From assembly GCF_050314555.1 (NCBI RefSeq), contig NZ_JBNPNH010000003.1, forward strand, positions 245,325-309,324: a stretch of DNA of 64,000 bases, read 5' to 3'. Under the pieces are notes generated by a model that saw only the letters and a list, made by a program, of their open reading frames with translations, ran no database searches and was not told the origin of the DNA. The position numbers were made by a program, and so were the translations under genes. Positions 1-7,860 of this stretch are shown in pieces. The first letter of the stretch is position 1, and every line of letters begins with the position of its first letter. This stretch comes from Spyradosoma sp004558035 (lineage in GTDB: Bacteria; Verrucomicrobiota; Verrucomicrobiia; Opitutales; UBA953).

Positions 1-292
1 CGTTCAGACGATGCGGAATCTTCGCGAACGGACCGTCCGCGACCGTCCATCCGCAGGAAACCGCGGCGGACGTAATCGTGATGCCGCGCTCCTGTTCCTG
101 CTCCATCCAGTCCGTCGTGGCGGCGCCTTCATGGACTTCGCCCGTCTTGTGGATGACGCCCGCGTAAAAGAGGATACGCTCGGAGGTCGTGGTCTTGCCC
201 GCGTCGATGTGAGCGGCAATGCCGAAGTTACGTGTGTATTCCAACGGAGCCTTGCGCCCGGAGGAGTTCTTGCTGGAAAGTGCGGCGGCCAT
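1..292 (-). CDS. fusA: Elongation factor G, N-terminal part (cut by window edge)
   Basis: Translation elongation factor G, the GTPase that drives ribosomal translocation. Reading the minus strand from the ATG at 292 gives about 97 residues beginning MAAALSSKN. The P-loop AHIDAGKTTT (about residues 26-35) and the switch region with ERGITIT are both visible. The gene runs off the left edge, so domains II-V are not in the window. It is the third gene of a str operon, starting 33 bp after the rpsG stop. The N-terminus before the G domain has a short extra stretch typical of EF-G rather than EF-Tu. No internal break is seen. Confidence 0.93.
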   Translation of the reverse strand, partial: MAAALSSKNSSGRKAPLEYTRNFGIAAHIDAGKTTTSERILFYAGVIHKTGEVHEGAATTDWMEQEQERGITITSAAVSCGWTVADGPFAKIPHRLN

Positions 293-325
293 TGTAAAAG
301 TATGCTCGACTTTTCGATTAAAAAA

Positions 326-805
326 TTAGTTGCCCCAACGAAGGTGCGCGAACGCGCGGTTCGCCTGCGCCATCTTGTGCGTCTCTTCGCGTTTCTTGAC
401 GACCGAGCCCGTGTTGTTGTACGCGTCGATGAATTCCGCGGCGAGCGATTCCATCATCGGCTGGCCCTTGCGGCCGGCGGCGGCGTTCACGAGCCAACGG
501 AAAGCCATGCTCGTCTGGCGCTCGTGGGAGATTTCGACCGGGACCTGGTAGGTCGCGCCGCCCACGCGGCGGCTCTTCACTTCAAGCTTCGGACGGCAGT
601 TTTCCAGCGCACCGAGAAGAAGTTCCATCGGATCGCCCTTTTCGAGCTTTTCGCTGACGCGCTCGATCGCGCCGTAGACGATGCGCTGCGCGACCGTCTT
701 CTTGCCGTTCTTCATGACGACGTTGATCAGCTGGCTCACCAGCGGGCTGTTGTAACGCGCATCGGGCTGATGCGCCTTCTTGTTTGCTTTACGACGACGT
801 GACAT
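326..805 (-). CDS. rpsG: 30S ribosomal protein S7
   Basis: Primary 16S rRNA-binding protein that nucleates assembly of the 30S head. The 159-residue product has the standard S7 length and begins MSRRRKANKK. It carries the conserved VGGATYQVPVE strand and the helix SMAFRWLVNAA. It lies between rpsL (27 bp upstream) and fusA (33 bp downstream) on the same strand, the classical str order. A purine-rich CAGGAGA stretch lies about 12 bases before the ATG, one of the clearer Shine-Dalgarno sites here. Confidence 0.97.
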   Translation of the reverse strand: MSRRRKANKKAHQPDARYNSPLVSQLINVVMKNGKKTVAQRIVYGAIERVSEKLEKGDPMELLLGALENCRPKLEVKSRRVGGATYQVPVEISHERQTSMAFRWLVNAAAGRKGQPMMESLAAEFIDAYNNTGSVVKKREETHKMAQANRAFAHLRWGN

Positions 806-832
806 TGAATAAAGTCTCCTGTCTCTCTGAAA

Positions 833-1213
833 TTATTTGCCGCCCTTCGGACGCTTCACGCCGTATTTCGAACGGCTGCGGCGGCGTTTTTCGACGCCCG
901 CGCAGTCCAGCGGCCCGCGCACGATGTGGTAACGCACGCCCGGCAAGTCCTTGACACGACCGCCGCGAATCAGCACCACGCTGTGTTCCTGCAGCTTGTG
1001 GCCTTCGTCCGGAATGTAGGAAATGACTTCCGTGCCCGAGGTGAGGCGGACCTTCGCAACCTTGCGCTGAGCCGAGTTCGGCTTCTTGGGCGTACGCGTC
1101 ATGACCTGAATGCAGACGCCGCGTTTGAACGGCGAGCAATTCAAGGCGGGCGATTTCGACTTGATGTTGGCTTTAGCCCGCGGTTTGCGGACGAGTTGAT
1201 TGATTGTCGGCAT
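833..1213 (-). CDS. rpsL: 30S ribosomal protein S12
   Basis: Decoding-centre ribosomal protein. The start is set at the ATG at 1213, giving a 126-residue protein MPTINQLVRK, which matches family length; an upstream in-frame start at 1312 would add an AT-rich, non-conserved stretch. The streptomycin-loop signature TPKKPNSAQRKVAKVRL is intact, with the usual lysines, as is the GVRYHIVRG segment and the basic C-terminus. First gene of the rpsL-rpsG-fusA operon. The region upstream (1214-1389) holds an A/T-rich tract in which I could not define a convincing promoter for this operon. Confidence 0.97.
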   Translation of the reverse strand: MPTINQLVRKPRAKANIKSKSPALNCSPFKRGVCIQVMTRTPKKPNSAQRKVAKVRLTSGTEVISYIPDEGHKLQEHSVVLIRGGRVKDLPGVRYHIVRGPLDCAGVEKRRRSRSKYGVKRPKGGK

Positions 1214-1353
1214 ATCCTGAACTTGAAATTGAATATAAAGGAACGACGAAAAAAAAGCATTCGAACGACTTACGCAAGTTTTTTTTGAAATTTTTGAAAA
1301 ATTTTCTTGCATGCCGCGATTTTCCCGCGCCGCAGCGCGACCGAAATTTTCGC

Positions 1354-1382
1354 TTGAACCGCCCCGCGCCCTCCCGTAGCGT
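1354..1382 (+). promoter_or_regulatory. Possible sigma-70 type promoter, near-leaderless
   Basis: TTGAAC at 1354-1359, a 17 bp spacer, then TAGCGT at 1377-1382, seven bases before the ATG at 1390. The -10 matches only three of six consensus positions. Listed because the same geometry (TTG box, 17 bp, very short leader) recurs before mraY and the polyprenyl synthase. Confidence 0.3.
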
Positions 1383-1389
1383 TCCCGCC

Positions 1390-2475
1390 ATGAGCGAAAA
1401 TTCCTCCGAAAACGCAGATTTCTACTGGTTCGCGACCGACGACGGAGTCAAGCGCGGTCCGTTCACGAAAACGGAATTTTCCGAAAAGCTCGCCGCCGGC
1501 GAAATCGACGCGGGAACGCTCGTCTGGCGCACGGACGAAGCCGACTGGGCGCGCTTCGGCGCCGTCCGCGGCACGTGGTTTCCCGAAGCCGCAGCGCCCG
1601 AACGCATCACGCCGGAAGTCTCCGCAGCCTCCGTCTTCTCCGACGCGTGGAGCGCCCTGTTCTTCCGCCGCAATTTCTGGCTGCTGCTCGCGGGCGGCGT
1701 TCTCTGGTGGTTCGTCGGCGTCGCGCTGGACTGCGTCACGGACGTCGGTTCCAAATTCCTCACACCGTTCGCGGAAACGCTCGTCTTCCTCAGCGTCGTC
1801 CGCCTCTGGGATCGCGGCGAAGCGGCGACCTTCGCCGACATGTTCCCGCTGAAGCGACTCTTCTTTCTCCCGTGGCTGCGCGCGCTCGCCGCCTCCGCGA
1901 TCGTCGTCCTTCCCGTCTTTCTGCTCCTCGTCCTCGCGCTCGCGAGCCTCGTCGCGCCTCTGGCGTCCGACGGCGCGCGCCTCGAAGCCGCCCTCGAAAA
2001 CCTCGAGAAGGCGGCCGCGCCGCTCGCCGAAGCCGCGGAGGAAATCGACCCGGACGATCCGGGAACGCAGCTCGATCGAATCCTGGCGGCATGCGACGAA
2101 ACGGACTGGGCGCTCGTGACGGACGGCTACGCGGGAACGGCGGGCGCCGTCGCGCTCGCGTGCGCGCTCCTCTTTTTCTGCGCCGCGTACTGGCTCGAAA
2201 TCCGCCTCGGCTTCGCGCCCTACCTCGCGCTCGACGCGGAACGGACGAACCCGTTCGCCGCGCTCAAAAACGCGTGGCTCATCACTCGGGGAAAGTTTCT
2301 GCGCGTTCTTTTCGTCGAAATCTGCCTCGCGCTGTTCGTGCTCGTCGGCGCGGCGATGACGCTGGGGCTCGGTCTGCTCGTGCTGCTGCCGTTCGCCTAC
2401 CTCGCGAACGCGACGCTCTGCGTCAAGCTCATGAAGGCGCGCCCCGACCTCGTCCTCCCGCCCTCGCGCCTCTGA
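1390..2475 (+). CDS. GYF_2-domain multi-pass membrane protein
   Basis: A 361-residue protein. Residues about 10-58 form a GYF_2 (DUF4339) module: a YWF-type aromatic start, GPFTKTEF, then LVWRTDEADWARFG. Several hydrophobic segments follow (about 95-115, 165-190, 255-275, 300-345), so this is an integral membrane protein with a cytosolic-type GYF_2 head. Between the second and third segments is an acidic, helical stretch rich in Ala and Glu. GYF_2 domains are thought to mediate protein contacts; no enzymatic role can be assigned. It stands alone before the DUF3857 pair, 81 bp apart. A second GYF_2 domain sits at the C-terminus of the SPFH protein at 60164-61351. Confidence 0.75.
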   Translation: MSENSSENADFYWFATDDGVKRGPFTKTEFSEKLAAGEIDAGTLVWRTDEADWARFGAVRGTWFPEAAAPERITPEVSAASVFSDAWSALFFRRNFWLLLAGGVLWWFVGVALDCVTDVGSKFLTPFAETLVFLSVVRLWDRGEAATFADMFPLKRLFFLPWLRALAASAIVVLPVFLLLVLALASLVAPLASDGARLEAALENLEKAAAPLAEAAEEIDPDDPGTQLDRILAACDETDWALVTDGYAGTAGAVALACALLFFCAAYWLEIRLGFAPYLALDAERTNPFAALKNAWLITRGKFLRVLFVEICLALFVLVGAAMTLGLGLLVLLPFAYLANATLCVKLMKARPDLVLPPSRL

Positions 2476-2556
2476 AATCTTCCTCGCCGCCGCGCAAAAC
2501 GCTTCAATCAAAAAATCGCGCTCGCGCGGGGACGGAAGGCGGGCTAAGCTTTCCGC

Positions 2557-4518
2557 ATGATTCGGGAAGTTTTTTTCGCCATCGGATTTTTTTGCGCCGC
2601 CGCGCTCGCGTCCGCGGGAACGGAGTTCGAGGAGGCCGCGGCGAAGGCGGATTACGTCGTGCTCGCCGACGAGACTCACGCCGACGTGAACGACGACGGG
2701 AGCGCCGCGTTCCGCATTTTCAAAAGAATAAAGATCGGCACGCCCGCGGGCGCGTTCGCGAACCGCGTCGTGAAATACGACTACGATCCGCTGACCGCCG
2801 AGGCGAAATTCGCGGAGGCGCGCGTCATCGGAGCCGACGGAAGCGAGCGCAAGCTCGACTGCACGGAGGCGCACGACCGCCCCGCTCCCGCGCGCGACAT
2901 CTATTGGAGCGCACGGCAGATCGTGCTCGAAATCGGGAGACTGAATCCGGGCGACGTGCTCGAATACGGCATCGAGAAGCGCGGTTTTTCCTACGCGCTG
3001 CTCGGCGCCGAAAACGCCGCGGGAACGCCGGACGCCGCGTCGGAAGACGCCGACAGCAAGTTCGTGCCGCCGATGCGCGGAGAATTTTACGACATCGTGC
3101 CGTTCTGGACGACGGGCGCGCCCATCGAGAAAAAGGTTTATTCGGTCGCGATCCGCAAGCCGCTTCAGTACAAATTCTACCGCGGCGACGTGCGCGCGGA
3201 GGCGCGTTTTCTCGAGGACGGCAGGACGGAATACCGCTTCATCGCGGAAGACGTCACGCCGTTCAAAAAAGAGCCGAACATGGTCGATCTCTTCGACGCA
3301 GCGCCGAAACTGCTGCTTTCCACGACGCGTTCGTGGCGGGAAAAATCGCTCTGGTTCCACCGCGTGAACGAGGATTTCGGCAGCTTTCGTCCGACGCCCG
3401 CCGCGCAGCGCAAGACGGACGAAATCGTCGCCGGCGCGAAGGACGACCGCGAAAAGGTCGCGCGCCTCACGCACTGGGTCGCAGACAACATGCGCTATTC
3501 GGGCATTTCGATGGGCAAAGGCGAAGGCTACACGCTGCACCCGACGGACATGAACTTCACGGACCGCTGCGGCGTCTGCAAGGACAAGGCGTCGCTGCTC
3601 GTCGCGATGCTGCGCATGGCGGGCTTCGAGGCCTGCGCGGCGATGACGATGGCGGGCTCGCGCATCGAGGACGTTCCCGCGGACCACTTCAACCACTGCG
3701 TCGCGCTCGTGAAGCTCGACGGCGAATGGACGCCGCTCGACCCGACGTGGGTGCCCTTCGAGCGCGAACTGTGGTCGTCCGCCGAATCGCAGCAGCATTA
3801 CCTGCCCGGCGTCCCCGAAGGCTCGGAGCTGCGCGAGACGCCCGTCGCTCCCGCGGAAAACCACTACCTGCGCGTGTCGGTGACGGGAACGCTCGGCGCC
3901 GACGGGACGCTCGAAGGCGAATATCTGCTGGAGGCGGAAGGACAGACGGACGCGCGTATCCGCCGCCCCTTCATCGAAGGCCGCGTCGAGGACTGGCCGG
4001 AGATGATCGCCCGCGAGCTGCGCGCGATCGCGCCGAACGTCGAAATCCTCGAAATCGAGCTCGGCAACGACTGGCGCGCTTATCTGGAAATGCCGCTGCG
4101 GCTGAAGGCGCGTTTCCGCGCGCCGCGTTACGCGGCGGTCGCACCGGACGGCTCGCTGATCTACGAGCCCATCGTCTTCAGAAACGTCTTTCCGCGCGGG
4201 CGGCGTCATGAGCGAATGGATACGTCGCCGGAGACGCGCCGCTTCGCCTTCCGCGACTCGTGTTCCCGCACGGCGGAATTTTCGGAACGCGTCGCGTTGC
4301 CCTTCGGCGCCGAGCCCCGCCGCGTCGAGAAGAAGACCGAAGGCGCGGCGGCGTCCTTCGCGGGAACGCTTTCCGTGCAGGGCGGCGCGCTGACTTATTC
4401 CCAGAAACTGACGATGAACAAACGCGTTTACGAACCCGAAGACTGGCCCGCCGTCCGCGACGCGCTGCGCGCCGGCAAGGCGTTCGCCGAAACGCCGGTC
4501 GTATTGAAAAAACAATGA
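2557..4518 (+). CDS. DUF3857 / transglutaminase-like secreted protein (active form)
   Basis: A 653-residue protein with an N-terminal signal peptide (MIREVFFAIGFFCAAALASA), so exported. Residues about 30-230 resemble DUF3857, and a transglutaminase-like core follows. The papain-type triad is intact: Cys in CGVCKDKA (about residue 341), His in FNHCVAL (about 380) and Asp in PLDPTW (about 395). A beta-rich C-terminal part resembles the region that follows this core in DUF3857/DUF3858 proteins. Members are probably periplasmic or envelope cysteine proteases or amidases; the substrate is unknown. The stop overlaps an ATG of the next gene by four bases (ATGA), so the two are translationally coupled paralogues. 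Confidence 0.85.
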   Translation: MIREVFFAIGFFCAAALASAGTEFEEAAAKADYVVLADETHADVNDDGSAAFRIFKRIKIGTPAGAFANRVVKYDYDPLTAEAKFAEARVIGADGSERKLDCTEAHDRPAPARDIYWSARQIVLEIGRLNPGDVLEYGIEKRGFSYALLGAENAAGTPDAASEDADSKFVPPMRGEFYDIVPFWTTGAPIEKKVYSVAIRKPLQYKFYRGDVRAEARFLEDGRTEYRFIAEDVTPFKKEPNMVDLFDAAPKLLLSTTRSWREKSLWFHRVNEDFGSFRPTPAAQRKTDEIVAGAKDDREKVARLTHWVADNMRYSGISMGKGEGYTLHPTDMNFTDRCGVCKDKASLLVAMLRMAGFEACAAMTMAGSRIEDVPADHFNHCVALVKLDGEWTPLDPTWVPFERELWSSAESQQHYLPGVPEGSELRETPVAPAENHYLRVSVTGTLGADGTLEGEYLLEAEGQTDARIRRPFIEGRVEDWPEMIARELRAIAPNVEILEIELGNDWRAYLEMPLRLKARFRAPRYAAVAPDGSLIYEPIVFRNVFPRGRRHERMDTSPETRRFAFRDSCSRTAEFSERVALPFGAEPRRVEKKTEGAAASFAGTLSVQGGALTYSQKLTMNKRVYEPEDWPAVRDALRAGKAFAETPVVLKKQ

Positions 4519-6203
4519 CGAACAACGATTTTTCCGCCATGAAGACGATGAAAAAAGGAATAGCGCTTTTTGCGGCGCTCGCGCTCTGCCCGCTTCCCGC
4601 CTTCGCCGAAGACGCGGGCGGCGCCGCGCCGGAAACTTCCCGCGAGACCGCGCCCGCCTCGCCCCGCTTCGCGAATTTTCCCGAGGCGCTCCCCGAAGCC
4701 CGCTACGAAAGCGTGGAAAAATACTATTCGTTCGACGCGGATGACGTCTGCGAATTCCGCTGCCGGACGGCGCTGCGCGTGAACACGCTCGCCGCGGTCA
4801 ACCAGCTCTGCGGCGAAACGTTCATCGTCTACAACCCGCAGTTTCAGCGCGTGAAGATCAACGCCGCCTACACGATTTCGGCGGACGGCTCGACGCGCAC
4901 GGACGTTCCCGAAAACGCCTTCAACACCGTGCTCCCGCGCTGCGCCGAAGACGCGCCCGCGTTCGACTTCCTGCGCGAGCTCGTCGTCACGCACACGGCG
5001 CTCGAACCCGGCGCGGAGATTTTTCTCGATTATTCGATCTTCACCCGATCCGCGTCGGAGTCGCTCTTCGACGAGCGCGCGGACATGCCGTTCCCGTGCG
5101 CGCGGCTCGTGCTGAACTTCAACGGAGCGCAGACGGAGCATTTCGACGTTCCCGCGCGTTCCCGCGAACCTCTCGCCGACGTGCGCGACGACGTTCCCGT
5201 GATTTACCCCGGAATGCCGCGCTCGGCGGCGCGCGATTTCTGCGCGATGGAAGCCGTCCCGCCGCTCGGCGAATACGGCGCGGGTCTCGTCGCCTCGCTC
5301 GTGAACGATTCGATGACGCGCCGAGAAAAACTCGCCGCGCTCGCGAAGTTCGTCCGCGAAAACGTCGCGACGGCGAAGATTCCCGACGCGCTGCTCCGAG
5401 AAGCCGATCTGCGCGCGCCCGACGCGGTGCTGCGCTCCGCCTACGGCGTTCCCGCGGAAAAGGCGCGCGCGCTGCGGGCGATGTTCGTCGCCGTCGGCGA
5501 AAAGGACGTTTCGGTTTCCCGCGACGAACGCCTCGGCGCGTATTTCGTCGAAACCTCCGCGGGCGCGTTTCCCGTGGACGCTTCGACTCCGCTCCTTTTC
5601 GGACGCCTGAGCGTCGTCGAGGAGATTGCGCTTTCTGCCGAATCCGCGAACACGCGCGGGAGTTTTGAATTTTCGGGCGTGCCCGTCGCAAAAGAAGCCG
5701 CCGCGCTCGCGAAGGAATTTCTCGGCGACGCCGCGCCGGAAAATCTCGAGGCGAAGCGCGCCGTACGCGGCGCGAACGCCGTCGAGTTTTCGGGAACGCG
5801 CGCGCTGAAGCCGACGGACGGCGTGCTTGTGCTCAAGCTCCCGCGTTCGCCGAAAGGCCTTGCCGCGATTCAGCCCGCGCTGCTCGCGGAAAAGCGCGTC
5901 GCCGCGCTCGAACTGCCGACGCTCGCGCAGAAGCTCGAAGAGTCCGTGCGCATGAAAATCCGCCTCGCGGACGGTTGGGAACCGGAGGGAACGCCGGGCG
6001 AAACCGTCCACTCTTCCGCGTCGAACGCCGTCGGAGAAGTCTTCTTTTCGCGGGAACGCGACGGCGACGAGTTCGCGTTCTTCGCGCGGATTCGGCTGAG
6101 CAAAACGCGTTTCGAGCCGGAGGAGTATCCGCTTCTCCGCGATCTGGTCGTCGCATTTTTCGCGCCGGAAAACGGCCGCCTCGTCCTCGTGAAGAAAAAC
6201 TGA
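4515..6203 (+). CDS. DUF3857-type secreted protein with degenerate transglutaminase core
   Basis: Paralogue of the preceding gene, 562 residues from the ATG at 4515 (ATGA overlap) or 554 from the ATG at 4539; both give a signal peptide ending near PLPAFA. The N-terminal part follows the DUF3857 pattern. Aligning by eye, AYGVPAEKARAL (about residues 311-322) falls where the neighbour has CGVCKDKASLL, so the nucleophilic Cys is Pro. Tyr-Phe replaces the His region and VDAST replaces LDPTW. The catalytic triad is therefore lost and the protein is predicted to be inactive as an enzyme, perhaps a binding partner of its neighbour. The reading frame is intact, so it is not a decaying pseudogene. Confidence 0.75.
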   Translation: MTNNDFSAMKTMKKGIALFAALALCPLPAFAEDAGGAAPETSRETAPASPRFANFPEALPEARYESVEKYYSFDADDVCEFRCRTALRVNTLAAVNQLCGETFIVYNPQFQRVKINAAYTISADGSTRTDVPENAFNTVLPRCAEDAPAFDFLRELVVTHTALEPGAEIFLDYSIFTRSASESLFDERADMPFPCARLVLNFNGAQTEHFDVPARSREPLADVRDDVPVIYPGMPRSAARDFCAMEAVPPLGEYGAGLVASLVNDSMTRREKLAALAKFVRENVATAKIPDALLREADLRAPDAVLRSAYGVPAEKARALRAMFVAVGEKDVSVSRDERLGAYFVETSAGAFPVDASTPLLFGRLSVVEEIALSAESANTRGSFEFSGVPVAKEAAALAKEFLGDAAPENLEAKRAVRGANAVEFSGTRALKPTDGVLVLKLPRSPKGLAAIQPALLAEKRVAALELPTLAQKLEESVRMKIRLADGWEPEGTPGETVHSSASNAVGEVFFSRERDGDEFAFFARIRLSKTRFEPEEYPLLRDLVVAFFAPENGRLVLVKKN

Positions 6204-6226
6204 GCTCTGCGCCGCGCGAAGCGCGC

Positions 6227-6255
6227 TTCCTTTTTTCGCGGGAACGCGCTATTGT
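6227..6255 (+). promoter_or_regulatory. Possible promoter of ruvB
   Basis: TTCCTT at 6227-6232, 17 bp spacer, TATTGT at 6250-6255, followed ten bases later by the ruvB ATG. The -35 match is poor, the -10 fair. The spacer contains a copy of the iterated CGGGAAC motif. Confidence 0.28.
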
Positions 6256-6265
6256 CTTGCTCACG

Positions 6266-7333
6266 ATGGCGAAAAAGAAGACAGAGCCGAGCGTTCCCGA
6301 GGAGGAGGCGCCGCGCAGTTATTTCGAAGAGGCGCTCGCGCGCAAGGACTCGACGCTGGACCAGGCGCTGCGCCCGCCGAACTTCGACGACTTCACGGGG
6401 CAGCCGCGCACGATCGAGCGCCTGCGCGTGATGGTCGGCGCGGCGCGGCGGGAACACCGCGCGCTCGACCACATTCTGCTCCACGGACCGCCGGGGCTGG
6501 GCAAGACGACGCTCGCGCTGATTCTCGCCGAGGAAATGGGCACGAAGGTGAAGATCACTTCCGGGCCCGTCATCGAAAAGCCCGCCGACCTCGCGGGCCT
6601 GCTCACCGCGCTCGAGGAGGGCGAAATTCTCTTCATCGACGAAATCCACCGCATCTCGAAGGTCGTCGAGGAATTTCTCTACTCGGCGATGGAGGATTTC
6701 CGCATCGACATCATGATCGACCAGGGCCCGAACGCGCGCAGCGTGCGCCTGTCGATCCCGCGCTTCACGCTCGTCGGCGCGACGACGCGCACGGGCCTGC
6801 TCACCGCGCCGATGCGTTCCCGCTTCACGCTGCAGACGCGCCTCGACTACTACACGCACGAGGATCTTTTCAAGATCGTGCGGCGCAACTGCGCCAAGCT
6901 CGGCATCGCCGTGGACGACGGCGGCGCGATGGAGATCGCGCGGCGCGCCCGCGGGACGCCGCGCATCGTGAACAATCTCATCCGCTTCGCGCGCGACTAC
7001 GCGCTGGAGCGCGGGAACGGCGAAATCGACAAGCCGACTGCCGCCGCCGCGCTCGAACTGCTCGAAATCGACGCGCACGGGCTCGACGACATGGACAAGC
7101 GCATCCTGCGCACGCTCGCGCAGAACTACAACGGCGGGCCCGTCGGGTTGGGCACGATCGGCGTCGCCGTCGGCGAGGACGAGCACACGCTCGAGGAAGT
7201 GCACGAGCCGTATCTGATTCAGGAAGGCTACATCGCACGCACGCCGCAGGGGCGCGTGCTCACGGAAAAAGGCTGGGGCGTCGCCGGCGTCGAACGCGAT
7301 TTCGGCGGCCGCCGCCAGGGCACGCTTTTTTGA
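6266..7333 (+). CDS. ruvB: Holliday junction branch migration helicase RuvB
   Basis: AAA+ ATPase motor of the RuvABC complex, which branch-migrates Holliday junctions. The product is 355 residues, normal length. Visible are Walker A GPPGLGKTT (about residue 76), Walker B LFIDEIHR, sensor 1 GATTRTGLL, the arginine-finger region PMRSRF and the C-terminal winged helix ending GRRQGTLF. The start at 6266 gives a short lysine/glutamate-rich leader before the conserved core; an upstream in-frame extension is not conserved-looking. ruvA and ruvC are not in the window. yraN follows after 22 bp. Confidence 0.97.
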   Translation: MAKKKTEPSVPEEEAPRSYFEEALARKDSTLDQALRPPNFDDFTGQPRTIERLRVMVGAARREHRALDHILLHGPPGLGKTTLALILAEEMGTKVKITSGPVIEKPADLAGLLTALEEGEILFIDEIHRISKVVEEFLYSAMEDFRIDIMIDQGPNARSVRLSIPRFTLVGATTRTGLLTAPMRSRFTLQTRLDYYTHEDLFKIVRRNCAKLGIAVDDGGAMEIARRARGTPRIVNNLIRFARDYALERGNGEIDKPTAAAALELLEIDAHGLDDMDKRILRTLAQNYNGGPVGLGTIGVAVGEDEHTLEEVHEPYLIQEGYIARTPQGRVLTEKGWGVAGVERDFGGRRQGTLF

Positions 7334-7355
7334 CGCCGCACGCGGGAACGGGCAT

Positions 7356-7808
7356 ATGGGTTTTCTGAATACGTTTTTCCGGAGACTCGCCGAGCTCGCG
7401 CGCGCCGCGTTCCCGCGAAGGCGGCCGAAGACCTCGCGGCGGGAACGCGGCGACGCCGGAGAGGCTTTCGCGGCGAAATTTCTGCGGCGCGAAGGCGCGA
7501 AGATTCTCCTGCGGAACTGGCGGCACGGGCGCGACGAAATCGACATCGTCGCGCTCGACGGCGACTGCCTCGTCTTCGTCGAAGTGAAGACGCGCTCCGA
7601 AGACGATCCGCACGGCGGCTACGCGGCGGTGGACGCGCGCAAGCGCAACGCGCAGAAACGCGCCGCCCGCGCATATCTGAACTCACTGCGGGAACGCCCG
7701 CCGGTGCACCGCTTCGACGTCGTCGAAGTCTTCGTCCGCGAGACCGACGGCTCCATGCGCGCCGTACATCACCGCGCGGTCCCGTTTTCGCGCCGCTATT
7801 CCAATTGA
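7356..7808 (+). CDS. yraN: YraN/UPF0102 family putative endonuclease
   Basis: A 150-residue protein of the UPF0102 family, related to Holliday-junction resolvase and restriction-endonuclease folds. After a basic N-terminus the family core is clear: GDAGEAFAAKFLRREGAKILLRN (read in two parts), DEIDIVALD and LVFVEVKTRS, which provide the E, D and ExK residues expected of a PD-(D/E)XK active site. Family function is unproven, though it is often found with DNA-processing genes, which fits its place after ruvB. It is about 30 residues longer than usual at the N-terminus; a later start cannot be excluded. Confidence 0.88.
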   Translation: MGFLNTFFRRLAELARAAFPRRRPKTSRRERGDAGEAFAAKFLRREGAKILLRNWRHGRDEIDIVALDGDCLVFVEVKTRSEDDPHGGYAAVDARKRNAQKRAARAYLNSLRERPPVHRFDVVEVFVRETDGSMRAVHHRAVPFSRRYSN

Positions 7809-7833
7809 AATTCCGCGCGCCTTCGGCGATAAT
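7805..7833 (+). promoter_or_regulatory. Sigma-70 type promoter of purB
   Basis: TTGAAA at 7805-7810, 17 bp spacer, GATAAT at 7828-7833. This is one of the best consensus matches in the window. The -35 box overlaps the last codons of yraN, and the predicted start of transcription is about 20 bases before the purB ATG. Confidence 0.6.
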
Positions 7834-7860
7834 CCGCGCTTAACCTTTTTGAACGAATTT

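Noticed and set aside
1214..1389. Promoter of the str operon in the A/T-rich tract
   Set aside because: TATATT near 1232 lacks a matching -35 at any usual spacing; other candidates were no better, so none was listed.
1270..4515. A 1081-residue open frame on the minus strand opposite the GYF_2 and transglutaminase genes
   Set aside because: It is very rich in Arg, Ala, Glu and Val with no domain or signal, and lies opposite well-supported genes; long antisense frames are expected at this GC content. The same applies to long antisense frames at 5870-7546, 21407-23866 and 27902-29890.
7330..7358. TTGACG, 17 bp, CATATG before yraN as a promoter
   Set aside because: The -10 would overlap the start codon, so transcription would begin inside the gene. 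It looks like chance.
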